Shown piece by piece: positions 14,391 to 25,394 of a DNA stretch of 64,000 nucleotides. A program made the translations under genes and the position numbers. This DNA comes from Salvelinus alpinus. Its lineage: Eukaryota > Chordata > Actinopteri > Salmoniformes > Salmonidae. The notes beneath the pieces were generated by a model that worked only from the letters and a program-made list of their open reading frames with translations, did not search any database and was not told the origin of the DNA. The stretch spans positions 2,738,152 to 2,802,151 of the forward strand of contig NC_092089.1 of NCBI RefSeq assembly GCF_045679555.1, in the 5' to 3' direction. The number at the start of each line of letters is the position of its first letter. Position 1 is the first letter of the stretch.

Positions 14391-14700
14391 CCGCACAGGG
14401 TTGGTTCCTCTCCTTGTTCGGGCGGCGTTCGGCGGTCGACGTCACCGGTCTTCTAGCCATCGCCGATCCACCTTTCATTTTCCATTTGTTTTGTCTTGTT
14501 TTCCCACACACCTGGTTTACATTCCCTCATTACTTGTGTGTGAAATTGTTTGTTGTAAAGAGCTTGTGCACTCTGACTGGTTCGCGACGGGTTATTTTGT
14601 ACCCATATTTTGTTGTTCCGGGTGCTGTTGGTTTTGCTTATTAAACTGCTACGGTTATTACCCAGTTCTGCTCTCCTGCGCCTGACTTCCATGCAGCCAG
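14391..14700 (+). mobile_element. Ty3/gypsy LTR, partial
   Basis: It begins tgtcacgacttccg and runs through a tattaaa-type poly(A) signal near 14640 to a tcctgcgcctgacttcc segment. I recognise this layout from salmonid gypsy LTRs, although this copy is shortened in the middle. The 3' end grades into a small tandem repeat, so the CA terminus is not seen. Confidence 0.55.
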
Positions 14701-14800
14701 TCCCGCACCCCTTACACATCTCCATGCAGCCAGTCACGCACCCCTTATACATCTCCATGCAGCCAGTCACGCACCCCTTATACATCTCCATGCAGTCAGA
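14692..14800 (+). repeat. 33-bp tandem repeat, three copies
   Basis: Three copies of a unit beginning atgcagccagtcacgcacc follow each other at the end of the gypsy LTR fragment. They probably arose by slippage of the LTR terminus. Confidence 0.85.
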
Positions 14801-15550
14801 CTTTTGATTTTGTGCCAACAGGGCCACAATAATATACCTCCTCTCTGAATGTCCGAGTGTGACCCCCTCCCCATGGGTTACTGCAGCTAGTTTTGCCAGC
14901 ACTGCCACTGCCTGGGTGGGGGCACCCCACCGGAATCCCCACCGGCTAGGTACAAGGTTGTCAAGGTTCTCATTAGCAGCTTTGAGAATTTCCTTGTATA
15001 GTATGCTCTCCCTTTAGGGTGCTTTGGCTTTGCAGGACCAACCCTGCCAAGCAGGCTCAGAATCTTGAGGGGGCAGTGCTGCTCTAGGTCCCTGACCGCA
15101 TTTTGGCTGCATACAGACCGCTTACAGCAGGCCCATAAAATAGTTAGGGACTTCTCCTTAGTATCTGGGTCATTCAGGTGGGTGTCTAAGGTATAGGGTT
15201 GTGGACAGTTCCCCCATGATAGGACAATAAATAAATAAATATGATGTATAATTCATTATAAAAAGTATATCCATCCTCTGAACAACATCGAAAGCTCTCT
15301 CACACCCCGCTCACAGCAATACATTGGTTCTGGGATATGCAACCATTTCCTTTCTCACTCAACGCCACACTTTCCCAAACATAAGAAAAACACACACCAT
15401 CCACACATACTATGCATTCTGTTTACTGAGTTTTTATCTTCACCATGTTGAATTAGTGCTTTGTGTTCCAATTAGTTATATTTGAAGATATACAGAAAGG
15501 CTATATTCTTTATTGTATTATTACAATCCATAACCTGGCTAGAATTGTGT
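14801..15550. other. Gene-free stretch between insertions
   Basis: Nothing coding was recognised. The first 400 bases are GC-richer and of unknown origin. The part from about 15240 onward is AT-rich and is probably the inter-ORF spacer of the antisense L1, since ORF1 starts directly after it. Confidence 0.3.
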
Positions 15551-15554
15551 TTCA

Positions 15555-16432
15555 TTATTTTCCTCGTCTATAAGAACTTTGTAATTTTTTAAATAGCCAT
15601 GGAGTAGTCTTTGTGTCTCTGAACAACTGGTTATCAATATATAGTTTATCGACGACGAGAGCTATTCGTTTCCCTTTAAATCTATTTTCCTTGAAAATTG
15701 GATACAGAACTTTACGCTGTTCTGCAATTTCCTTCGGGAACTGGTCATTCATGCCAATTTTGGTCCCAGCAAGTCTTTTACCCAGGCTTTTAACCATTAT
15801 TTTATCTTTAAGTGAAGCAAATTTGGCAACGATTGGGCGTTCATACCTCTGCCCTCTCTGTCCGAAGCGGTGAACACGTTCGGGAGTTGTATTTTGTCGA
15901 TAACTTCGCGTGGAATCTGAGGCGCTGTAAAGAGGAACTCTCTAACTACAGATTCAGGAACTTCTCCTTCTTTCTCTTGGATACCTGTAAGTACCAGATT
16001 CTCTCTCATGGATCTAGTCTGTATATCAAGTAAGGCTTCTCTCAGAACGGTGTTCTCCTTTTTAAGTTCATTCACTTCGGTTTCAATCTTATTGACTGTC
16101 ACTTTTAACTTGTTTGTTTCCTTCTCCAATGTCGCAGCTTTTTCATCACTCATTCCGAGGCTTGCCTTCAACTCTTTTATATCCTTACTGACTAATTCAA
16201 GTATACCCAGTTTGTCACTTATTGATTTTAACAGATTGGTTTCGACCTTTACCATTCCCGGTGGTGAAAATATGAAATCGTCTGTGTCTGTAGAAGAGTC
16301 ACGTTTTGAAATCGGTTCGCCTGTCTTACTCTCCTTCATGTTTGGGTGTTGCTTGTTTTTGTAATATTTGTCGATAAATTTCTCTAGTCTTAAGATTTGT
16401 TTTATATTATTATCCAGATTGAAGGTTATCAC
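15555..16432 (-). pseudogene. L1-like ORF1 protein, frameshifted
   Basis: ORF1 proteins bind L1 RNA. The first segment (16432-15797) begins [19 protein letters not shown], has a Lys-rich linker and then a leucine-heptad coiled coil (about residues 65-140), then MRENLVLTGIQEKEGE, the start of the RNA-binding (transposase_22-type) domain. The second segment (15797-15555) holds the C-terminal domain (RKVLYPIFKENRFKGKRIALVVDKLYID). One frameshift near 15800 separates them. It lies 5' to ORF2, as in a normal L1, but with about 3.3 kb of later insertions between. Confidence 0.8.
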
Positions 16433-16560
16433 CCACCAGATTGTGTAGTGCTATGATTTAGTCTAACTTGCAGATATTGAATATTCCGTTTTTATCTTGA
16501 GGTGCTCTACATAACTACGTTCAATCCACCATTACCTGTCTCAGTCCCGCCCTCTCCCTA

Positions 16561-18540
16561 TTTACCCAAGGGTAGATGTCTGGTAACAGTAATGTCTGGT
16601 AACAGTAATGTTAATGGATTACCGTCATGTGTTTTGAAGGACTATGTTGCTGTTTATGACAAAACTGAAATGCTGAATTGTTTCAATGAGCACTTTGTAT
16701 CATCTGGTAGGCTGTTTGATTCAGTGTCATCTGTCTCTGTACAACCCTGTGTGGATGAACCAGTGAGAGCTTGTCAAACTTTTTGCTTTTTGCCATTCTC
16801 AGTGCAGGTGGTACATAAAGCCCTGAAATCCTTAGATCAGAGAAAGCCTGCAGGTCCTGATCTTTTGGATCCCTGCTTTTTAAATCTGGCAGCTGATTTC
16901 ATAGCTGAACCACTTACATATCTGTTCAATCTAACCCTGGAATGTAATGAAATTCCAAAGATCTGGAAATCAGCATTTGTCCTACCACTTTTAAAAGGGG
17001 GAGATCCAACTCTTTTAAATAATTATAGGCCAATCTCAAAGCTGTCACCCCTGGTGAAAATACTTGAAACCCTTGTGAGTGAACAGCTAAAAGAGTATTT
17101 ATTTACTAACTCTATTTTATCAATGTACCAATCGGGCTTCAGGAAGAAGCATAGCACAATTACAGCAGCCATGAAGGTTTTAAATAATACCACTGAACCC
17201 CTTGACAAAAAACGCCACTGTGTCTAACTTTTTATTGATCTCTAAGGCTTTTGATATAGTTGATCATGCTATACTAAGGCAGAGATTGTCGAGTGTAGGT
17301 CTTTCAAAGCATGCAGTTGCATGGTTTGCTAACTATCTGTCTGATAGAACTCAGTGCACTCAATTTGATGGGCTTATGTCTGTTAAATTGTCTGTCTTTA
17401 ATGGTGTGCCCCAAGGCTCTGTACTTGGTCCTCTCTTATTCATTCATATAAATGACTTAGACAAAAATGTCCAAAATGCACAACTTCATTTTTATGCTGA
17501 TGATACTGTTATTTACTGTTGTGCCTCGTCTCTTACAAAAGCTTTTCAGAACTTGCAAACTGCTTTTTATTCTGTTCAACATACCTTGTGTCAATTGAAG
17601 CTTATCCTCAATACTTGCAAAACTAAACTAATGGTGTTTTCTAAAGCAAGAAATAGACCTCTGAACCTTTCACCTATTACTACCTGTCAGGGCAGGGAGA
17701 TTGAAGTTGTAACCTCATATAAATATCTTGGAATTTTAATTGATGACGGCCTCTCTTTTAAATTGCCTATTCAACAATTTACAAAAAAATTTAAGCTGAA
17801 ATTGGGATTTTATTTTAGGAATAAGGCCTGTTTTTCTTTTGTAGCCAGAAGGATGCTAGTATCAGCTACATTTATGCCCTTACTAGACTATGGGGATATT
17901 TTATATATGAATGCTTCCGCTCAGTGTTTGAGATCAATTGACACCCTTTACCATGGCACTTTGAGATTTATTTTAAACTGCAAAACCCTTACGCACCACT
18001 GCACTTTGTATACCAGGGTTGGCTGGCCTTCTAGTTACTCGTAGGTTCAGTCACTGGTATACTTTTATTTACAAACCCATTTTGGGCTTACTACCTTTTT
18101 ATTTGGGCATTTTTATTGTTCAGAAACGTGGTGGGTACTCTCTTTGTTCGCTGGACTTTATCCTGCTAACTGTTCCAAATGTCCGAACTGAATTTGGTAA
18201 AAGGGCTTTTATGTACTCTGTGCCATCGTCTTGGAACGCCTTACTTGTAAACTGGAAGAACTTGTCCCGATTGGTATTTTGAAATCACTGATGAATGATC
18301 TTGAGACTGATTCCCTGACCTGTCAATGTTTTTAATTTGCTGTTTTTGATTTTGTTATACTCTTGTGAATTCTATGGTTTTTACTAGATTACTTGTAGTT
18401 TTTCATGTTGTTTGTCTGTAATTTTTGTAATGACTTGGTGCTGCCTATCTTGGCCAGGACGCCCTTGAAAACGAGATTTTTAAATCTTAATGAGCCCTTC
18501 CTGGTTAAATAAAGGTTAAATAACAAAAAAAAACAAAAAA
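16561..18540 (+). mobile_element. RSg-1/L2-like LINE, 5'-truncated
   Basis: Reverse-transcriptase coding sequence runs from about 16640 to 18282, then a 3' UTR that ends with cctggttaaataaaggttaaataac and a short A-rich tail at about 18540. That tail is the one shared with salmonid tRNA-derived SINEs in this window, consistent with the known LINE/SINE tail sharing. A direct 14-bp repeat (atgtctggtaacag) lies near 16580-16605. The endonuclease part is missing. Confidence 0.8.
16640..18282 (+). pseudogene. LINE reverse transcriptase, two frameshifts
   Basis: Three frames (16502-17227, 17202-18044 and 18019-18282) form one polymerase. Motifs in order: QRKPAGPDLLDPCFL, NNYRPISKLSPLVKILE, YQSGFRKKHST, FIDLSKAFD-type text (near 17240), GVPQGSVLGPLLF, the catalytic YADDTVIY box (about 17500), and a C-terminal region ending in FGKRAFMYSVPSSWNAL. 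Frameshifts lie at about 17215 and 18020. The family is the jockey/CR1/L2 superfamily group of fish LINEs. The copy is inactive. Confidence 0.85.
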
Positions 18541-18603
18541 AAGATTGATTAAGAATTAACACATCAGACTAAACGGACCACAAACTGCAGCTAGGTCTAC
18601 ATT

Positions 18604-19597
18604 TGTCACAACCCTGAAACACAACACAAGGTTGTAGAAGACAAAGGAACCTCTTAACAATCAATGCTACGGTTGAGTAGCTGTCCTAAGTACTGTATCT
18701 ATGAATTTAAGTAGGACCATCCTGTTACTCTCTTCAAATCATCATCGCCTACACTGCTCTCATCCCCACTCTGGGGATCATCGACACGGCTGATTAGCAG
18801 TCCTCAGAAGACCACTCTTCCAGAACAAGTGCAAGTAAACAGACATGTAAGAAGGACATTGTGACCTCTTATGGACAATCAGAGACTTACACCCGAGAAC
18901 GAAGGAGAAGGCCATCCAAAGAAAAAGGCCCAATCTAACCCTTCTCACAAAGCGGAACCCATTCCACGAAGGCCTGGGCCCACAGAGATAACCTACGAAG
19001 ATCTTCGACGCGTAAATACATGCATTACTTCTTACCCAAAAGAACGGCAGTTCGTGGCAAGGTATTAGGGTTACTATGAGCGTAGTTCCCAAATGTATCC
19101 AAGTGTTGCTTCTCTTTCTCTCTCGCTTTCTCTCTCTCTTTAACTCTCCATCTTGTGTAACAAGTGTCATATTGTGTTAGTCCGCTAGGGACCCGTTGTC
19201 ACCGTATAAAGTTTCTAATCAATAACCTATACCGTGTGTATATCCTGTGTTATAATTTAGTTTGTTAGTAAATAAATAATCAAATAAATTTGTGTGGTAC
19301 GGAATTATTAGTAAGACTCGGGTTTGTGCAGATTCACGAGGTCTGCGACGTTCAAAATGAGACTGATATGAGGAAATTATAAATATATATATATATTCTT
19401 GAGTTAATTCGGGTTAATTCAAGTTAATTTGAGTTAATTCGGGAGACGGTAACTCAGTAAACAACTTATCCCGTGGTGCCCCAAATTCCTAATGAGTTAA
19501 TTGTTACATGATTAATTTAATCCAGTAACAATTAAACATAGTAGGTAATTATTCGATAAATAACAGTCATCACATTAATGAGAGTCACATCACGACA
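18604..19597 (+). mobile_element. LTR-like repeat family, copy 4
   Basis: It starts tgtcacaacc and ends cacatcacgaca. The last 150 bases have the same layout as copy 2: a ggtgcccc motif, then gagttaatt/tgattaattta-type AT-rich text, then the terminal caYgaca. It is shorter and more diverged than the other copies. It ends about 50 bp upstream of the rorc hinge exon, so it lies in a rorc intron. Confidence 0.45.
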
Positions 19598-19648
19598 CTT
19601 TGTATGAGAGTAATTCAACTCCACCACCATCTGTTTTTGTTTCCCCAG

Positions 19649-19965
19649 CGGCGAAGTTTGGTCGGATGTTGAAACGTGAGCGAGACTCTCTGCGTGCCGA
19701 GGTGGAGAGACACCGTCAGCAGCAGCAGCATCTCCAGGCAGAGGCCCCACCCTGCCCTACCCCAGCAAGGCATGCCGTGACCGGTCACCCCACCTGCTCC
19801 AGGCCCCGGCTTCGGCCTACTCCTTCCCTGGAGAGCCAGAGCTGCCACCCTGCCCGACAGATGTGCTCCCCTACCTGGTGTGCTCCCCAGGCAAGTCCCA
19901 GGCTCCAGGTCTGGCCTAGCATGGCTCCTGTGTGTCTACTGGCAGTGGGCACTTAGAAAAAAGAG
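19649..19965 (+). pseudogene. rorc: rorc-like nuclear receptor, hinge exon (frameshift and stop)
   Basis: ROR-gamma is a DNA-binding nuclear receptor that controls lymphoid and metabolic genes. After a good acceptor (tttttgtttccccag) the exon encodes AKFGRMLKRERDSLRAEVER, the conserved C-terminal extension of the ROR DNA-binding domain (ROR family pattern KFGRMSKKQRDSL), then a Gln run. Near 19735 the sensible frame moves by one base, continuing as LPYPSKACRDRSPHLLQAP and onward. That second frame meets a stop at 19917-19919 before reaching a clean donor (gag/gtaagg) at 19965 with phase 1. One frameshift plus one stop argue for a pseudogene or a sequencing error. The zinc-finger exons are not in this window. 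The ROR assignment of the first 25 residues is strong; the hinge is too variable to compare. Confidence 0.75.
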
Positions 19966-20064
19966 GTAAGGGAGTGGACACATACACACACTCAAAACAC
20001 ATAATCAGACTAGCACTGTTTAATATCTATTACCCCTTCCTATTTCTCACTCCCTCTTCTTCAG

Positions 20065-20142
20065 GGTTCGACTCCAGTCAGCCATCTCCTGACCAGGCGA
20101 TAGGGATGGGAATTAGATCGTATGACCCAGAAGACCCCTTTT
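20065..20142 (+). pseudogene. rorc: rorc-like second hinge exon, cut short by repeat
   Basis: Acceptor ccctcttcttcag is followed by sequence that joins the previous exon in phase 1 and reads GFDSSQPSPDQAIGMGIRSY, then DPEDPF. The length and Ser/Pro-rich composition fit the ROR hinge just before the ligand-binding domain. Instead of continuing into helix 1, the sequence becomes a T run and then LINE 3' sequence from about 20205. This is inference from position and phase; the sequence alone is not diagnostic. Confidence 0.5.
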
Positions 20143-20204
20143 TTTTTTTGCTCCTTTGCACCCCAGTATCTATACTTGCACACTCATCTTCTCCACATCT
20201 ATCA

Positions 20205-20475
20205 CTCCAGTGTTTTTAATTGCTATATTGTAATTATTTCGCCACTAGGGCCTATTTATTGCCTTACATCCCTTATCCTACCTCATTTGCACACACAGTA
20301 TATAGACTTTTTCTATTGTATTATTGACTGTATGTTTGTTTATTCCATGTGTAACTCTGTGTTGTTGTTTGTGTCGCACTGCTTTGCTTTATCTTGGCCA
20401 GGTCGCAGTTGTAAATGAGAACTTGTTTTCAACTAGCCTACCTGGTTAAATAAAAAAATAAAAAAATATTTAAAA
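20205..20475 (+). mobile_element. LINE 3' end fragment
   Basis: Non-coding, with tcttggccaggtcgcagttgtaaatg and cctacctggttaaataaa followed by an A/T-rich tail. This is the same kind of 3' terminus as the LINEs at 18540 and 22550. Only the 3' UTR is present. Confidence 0.65.
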
Positions 20476-20493
20476 AATAGGCCTATTTCTATT

Positions 20494-22183
20494 TTGCCCT
20501 GTTTATCAAAAGTGTTGGAAAAACTTGTCAGTAATCAACTGACTGGCTTTCTTGATGTCTATAGTATTCTCTCAGGTATGCAATCTGGTTTCTGCTCAGG
20601 TTATGGATGTGTCACTGCAACCTTAAAGGTCCTCAATGATGGCACCATTGCCCTTGATTCTAAGCAATATTGTGCTGCTATTTTTATTGACTTGGCCAAA
20701 GCTTTTGATACGGTAGACCACTCCATTCTTGTGGGCCAGCTAAGGAGTATTGGTGTCTCGGAGGGGTCTTGGGGCTGGTTTGCTAACTACCTCTCTCAAA
20801 GAGTGCAGTGTATAAAGTCAGAAAATCTGCTCTCTCAGCCACTGCCTGTCACCAAGGGAGTACCCCAAGGCTCGATCCTAGGCCCCACACTCTTCTCAAT
20901 TTGCATCAACAACATAGCTCAGGCAGTAGGAAGCTCTCTCATCCATTTATATGCAGATGATAGTCTTCTACTCAGCTGGCCCCTCCGCAGGTTTTGTATT
21001 AAATTCTCTACAACAAAGCTTTCTTAGTGTACGACAAGCTTTCTCCAACATTAACCTGGTTCTGAACACCTCCAAAATTAAGGTCATGTGGTTTGGTAAG
21101 AAGAATGCCCCTCCTCCCACAGGTGTTATTACTACCTCTGTGAGGTAGTCACCTCATACAAGTACTTGAGAGTATGTCTAGACGGTGCACTGTCCTTCTC
21201 TCAGCACATATCAAAGCTGCAGGCTAAAGTTAAATCTAGACATGGTTTTCTCTATCGTAATCGCTCCTCTTTCACCCCAGCTGCCAAACTAACCCTGATT
21301 CAGATGATGATCCTACCCATGCTAGATTACAAAGACATCATTTATAGATCGGCAGGTAATTGTGTTCTCGAGCGGATAGATATTCTGTACCATTCGGCCA
21401 TCAAATTTGTCACCAGTGCTCCTTATATGACACATCACTGCACTCTATACTCCTCTGTAAACTGGTCATCTCTGTATACCCGTCGCAAGACCCACTGGTT
21501 GATGCTTATTTATAAAACCCTCTTAGGCCTCACTCCTCCCCTATCTGAGATATCTACTGCAGCCCTCATCCTCCACATACGACACCCGTTCTGACAGTCA
21601 TATTCTGTTAACTAATCGAAGGACATCTGGCAGTCCACTGACGCGATGTGAAAAATCTCGCTCATTTTTCAGAATAAAAGCTTGAAACTATGTCTAAAGA
21701 CTGTTCACACCTTGTAGAAGCCATTGGAAAAGGAATCTGGTTGATATCCCTTTAAATGGAGGAAAGGCAAGCAATGGAACAGGGATTTTTCAAAATAAGA
21801 GGCACTTCCTGGTTGGATTTCCTCAGGTTTTCACCTGCAAAATCAGTTATGTTATACTCACAGACAATATTTAGACAGTTTTGGAAACTTTAGAGTGTTT
21901 TCTATCCTAATCTGTCAATTATATGCATATTCTAGCATCTGGGCCTGAGAAATAGTCTGTTTACCTTGGGAACGTTATTTTTCCAAACATAAAAATAGTG
22001 CCCCCTAGCTTAAAGGTCCCCAAAGCACACACATCCCTGGGTTGCTCCTCTTTTCAGTTTGCTGTAGCTAGCGACTGCAACGAGCTGCAACAAACACTCA
22101 AACTGGACAGTTTTATCTCAATCTCTTCATTCAAAGACTCAGTCATGGACACTCTTACTGATAGTCGTGGCTGCTTTGCATGA
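20494..22183 (+). pseudogene. LINE reverse transcriptase, broken
   Basis: Frames 20494-21027, 20951-21148, 21166-21594 and 21998-22183 together give a polymerase C-terminal two thirds. Motifs: LSKVLEKLVSNQLTGFLD, FIDLAKAFDTVDHSIL (first Asp), VTKGVPQGSILGPTLFS, LYADDSLLLS (catalytic pair) and MILPMLDYKDIIYR. At least two frameshifts and one insertion break it. Confidence 0.82.
21650..22012. repeat. Non-coding repeat inserted in the LINE
   Basis: About 360 bp ending aaaatagtgccccctagctt interrupt the LINE reading frame. I know this type of AT-rich sequence as common in salmonid DNA, but it has no clear terminal repeats here and its class is unknown. Confidence 0.4.
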
Positions 22184-22593
22184 TGTATTGTTGTCTCTAC
22201 CTTCTTGCCCTTTGTGCTGTTGTCTGTGCCCAATAATGTTTGTACCATGTTTTGTGCTGCTACCATGTTGTGTTGCTACCATGTTGTTGCTATGTTGTGT
22301 TGCTACCATACTGTGTTGTCATGTGTTGCTGCCTTGCTATGTTGTTGTCTTAGGTCTCTCATTATGTAGTGTTGTGTTGTCTCTTGTTGTGATGTGTATT
22401 TTGTCCTATATTTATATTGTATTTATTTTTTATTTTTTATCCCAGGCCCCCGTCCCCGCAGGAGGCCTTTTGCCTTTCGGTAGGCCGTCATTGTAAATAA
22501 GAATTTGTTCTTAACTTAATTGCCTAGTTAAATAAAGGTTAAATAAAAATAAATAGAACTGTCATTGACTAGCTGTGTGTGTGTTGTCCCCAG

Positions 22594-22752
22594 CTCTACC
22601 AGAAGGTGTCAGTGTTGCAGTCTCTGTGCAGTCTTCATGTGGAGAAGCTGCACTGGTTCAGCCAGCGCTACCCGCTCATCGTCCACTCTGTCTTCCCTCC
22701 TCTATACAAGGAGCTGTTCACCTCCGACCTGCCTTCTGTGGACTCCCTGTGA
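22594..22752 (+). pseudogene. rorc: rorc-like nuclear receptor, last coding exon (AF-2 helix)
   Basis: After acceptor gttgtccccag the exon reads 52 residues to a tga. Residues [15 protein letters not shown] match helix 10 of ROR ligand-binding domains, and [12 protein letters not shown] is the activation helix 12 (AF-2), nearly invariant in ROR-alpha/beta/gamma. This exon itself is intact. The preceding ligand-binding exons (helices 1 to about 9) are absent from 20142-22594, where LINE sequence lies, so the gene as a whole appears non-functional unless the lost exons lie elsewhere through misassembly. ROR-gamma is chosen over alpha/beta because the human RORC and ECM1 genes both lie at 1q21 and ecm1 is next door here; that choice is inference. 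Confidence 0.8.
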
Positions 22753-22794
22753 ACTCCCTCTGAACTGCACTGTACATGTTGACAGATAATTAGA

Positions 22795-22925
22795 CAAAGA
22801 AACATGCATACAGTAGTAGACAGACACAAACACACACAGAGACACAGACACACACAGAGACACAGACACACACACATAGAGACAAAGACACACAAACAGA
22901 CACACAGAAACACACACACACGTGT
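22795..22925. repeat. CA-rich imperfect microsatellite
   Basis: Interrupted (ca)n with cagaca and agagaca units in the 3' UTR region of the rorc-like gene. A Cys/Val-rich minus-strand frame across it is meaningless. Confidence 0.85.
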
Positions 22926-22957
22926 ATACATTGATACATGAGATTATTAACTTGTTG

Positions 22958-22963
22958 AATAAA
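22958..22963 (+). promoter_or_regulatory. Candidate poly(A) signal for rorc-like gene
   Basis: An aataaa lies about 205 bases after the rorc-like stop codon, after a CA-rich stretch. Another lies near 23680. Confidence 0.4.
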
Positions 22964-25047
22964 TATATTTTTTTAATTTCAGAGAGCGAGGAAATTATCT
23001 CAGTAGCCTATTAGTGATTGGACATTGAAGCTATTTTCATTCACATTTTTTTGTTTTTGAGATCGTTGTTTTTCCTTTTTGAGAGTGTTATCTGAGTGTA
23101 TTTCGACCTTGAGATGATGTATGTTATTTTGGGCGGCTGTTGTGACTGTTGAGGCGGCTGTTGTGACTGTATCCAGACCAGTTGCTAGCTGGTATAAATG
23201 ACCATATTTAGATGATCACTATGAAATCTAATGGGTGTTTTCTGAGTTGTTTTTAAATGTGTGACTTTACAGAGTTGGCAAACCCATCAGACTGAGTACC
23301 TGAGCTATAGCCCATGGGCCCCACGGTTCAGGACCCAAACACACAGTCAAGTATATAGCTAGTCTTCTCAATGAACTGTGTGTGGATCGAATTTGACCAA
23401 CAATCCTATGTGTCTCTATCGAGCTTTAAATGAGGCTGTGTGTTGCATTAAAACAGAGTCAGAAATCCTAGACAGGCAGAAATGTAAATATGAATCATCT
23501 AGAACATAAACTTGGATGCTGGGTAATATTGCTGTAGGCCTACAGTATGTAGGCATTTGAATGACTAACTTTGGGCATGACTGTTATTGTAAACGTGTCA
23601 GATTTGTTGCTTTAACATGCTCTCTGTTAGTTTGTCTCCTAAGTGTTACCATGGTGATTCCCATGGAAAAGGCATCCAATAAACTGCTGATATGATTTCA
23701 AAAAGGACTGGTGTTCCTGTATTGTCTGTTTTCCCAATGTACAAAATAGGATGCAATAATTGTAATGTAATAATCTGTAATAATTGCATACCAGGAAGGG
23801 AAAGAGCTTGAAGAAACATAGCAGGGGAGAGCTCAGTGCATGCAGCTGCACACTGGTAGAATTGACATGTTTTAACATCTATGACAAAACACACACAGAC
23901 ATTCCTGCTTTGAGCCGTCCTCAACGGTGTGTGTGTTTGATTCATAGACTATCCAATGAGCTGAGTGTGTTCTATCGACATCTGTGTGTATTTGTGTGTG
24001 AGAGAGCGTGGTGAAAGCAAAGTAGACCCCAGCACACTGCTGAATGCTGCGGCTGTTCATCGAGTGCAATGTCCACTTGAATCATCATTTCCACTTGAGT
24101 TTCAAATGTAACTTAGTCACGCATTGATGTCATTGAGGGTCAAAATTCAACATAAGTGGGAGTTAAGATTCACCCCTTGATGAACTGCAGAGGCATTCAG
24201 CAGTGTGCGGATGTCTGTCTTTCTTTCATGACTTTACCTTCGGTACCTCGTAGCTGAAAGTATCCTAACTGGATGTGGGTACAGAACACCACTTCTTAAC
24301 TGTGTGTGAGAGTGGCAGTGGCTGACATTCAGCTGAGCTTTGTTGTGTGTATGGGAAGACTTTTGTTCGGTCTAAGAGTTTGTTTGAGAGAACTGAAGAA
24401 TGTTGTTTACTGAGCTCCCAAGGAGAAGTGACTAAGACCCGGGTGAGTTGTTAGGACATGATTAAGACAACCACTCTCTCTCTCCGCCCTACAACCACAA
24501 ACGCTTCAAATCCGGTCAGAGAGGTTGCCCAGCGTTCAGGGACTAGGATCAGTCCCACACAGTAACAGTGAGAGGGAGAGTTACATGTGGTCTCTCTCTG
24601 AGTTGTTTTTTGCTGTGCTCTCTGGCCTTTCCTGGGGAATGTGTGTTCTGTTCCAGCACAAACACACATTTCTGACTTACTGGTTCTTCTAGACACATCT
24701 CAGAACAAAAAGTCTCAGTCAAATCTGGCATACAATCTCTGTACCATCAAAAGTACTAATTCTGTGAGATTAAAGTACCGTTTGAAGATTATCGGTAGAT
24801 TGTCCCTTGAGTTTTAGTCATATAAGCTATTTTACTCTTCCTCCTCCTCTTAATTCTGCTTTTCCTGGGAAGTTCTAAAGCTGAGAAACACTGCTCAGGG
24901 ACATTGTGTTTGTGTGTCACCCATGAAGGGGAGGAGGGATGAAGGGACAGAGGGAAAGGAAAGGGGTAAAAGGGTGAGGCAAGGGGGAGCCACAGTCTGT
25001 GGATTTACAATGGAATCGTTCAGTGTTAACTCTGCACAGGATTAACT
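22964..25047. other. Intergenic stretch, nothing coding recognised
   Basis: Mixed, apparently single-copy sequence. The short frames present (60-100 codons on both strands) show no family match, no splice context and no codon pattern. It may hold regulatory sequence between the rorc-like gene and ecm1, but no specific site can be supported. Confidence 0.4.
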
Positions 25048-25220
25048 GGGGCGGTAGATAGCCTAGTGGTTAGAGTATTGGGCCAGTAACTGAAAGGTTG
25101 CTGGATCGAATCCCCGAGCTGGTAAAAATCTGTCGTTCTGCCCCTGAACAAGGCTGTTCCCCGGGAGGCTGTCATTGTAAATAAGGTTTTGTTCTTAACT
25201 GACTTGCCTAGTTAAATCAG
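25048..25220 (+). mobile_element. tRNA-derived SINE (HpaI/SmaI-type)
   Basis: The head contains pol III boxes: tagcctagtggttagag (A box region) and ggttgctggatcgaatcc (B box). The body has the typical gttctgcccctgaacaagg and the 3' end is tgacttgcctagttaaat, shared with the local LINEs. It is a retroposed element, not a working tRNA gene. Confidence 0.88.
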
Positions 25221-25394
25221 ATTATTATTATTCTGTGTGTGCACAGTAGCTATGTTTCCAATAACTTGTCCTGTGATTTTTTTTGTAGACATTTAGAACG
25301 TTTGTATAGCAATTTGGGGTGTTCCTGCTTGTGGGCATTTCTGCATCTGCCAGAAGCCATGGATTACAGGCAACATCTGTATTGAGCTAAAGGG

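Larger units (their letters stand above)
20478..22555 (+). mobile_element. RSg-1/L2-like LINE with an internal insertion
   Basis: A second LINE of the same broad family, 5'-truncated inside the polymerase domain. Its 3' end (taggccgtcattgtaaataag, then gttaaataaaggttaaataaaa) is the tail shared with the SINEs. A non-coding repeat at about 21650-22012 interrupts the coding region; the C-terminal protein text resumes after it. The element occupies the position where rorc ligand-binding exons would be expected. Confidence 0.8.

Noticed and set aside
14022-14685. Several 60-140 codon frames on both strands
   Set aside because: They fall in LTR-like and gypsy LTR sequence and have no protein similarity that I can recognise.
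22668-22931. Minus-strand Cys/Val/Leu-rich frames that look like a membrane protein
   Set aside because: Translation of a CA-rich microsatellite and the antisense of the rorc last exon.
25048-25220. tRNA-like sequence with A and B boxes
   Set aside because: It is the head of a SINE with LINE-like tail; the cloverleaf is degenerate and the same unit recurs at 51389, 56647 and 58602.
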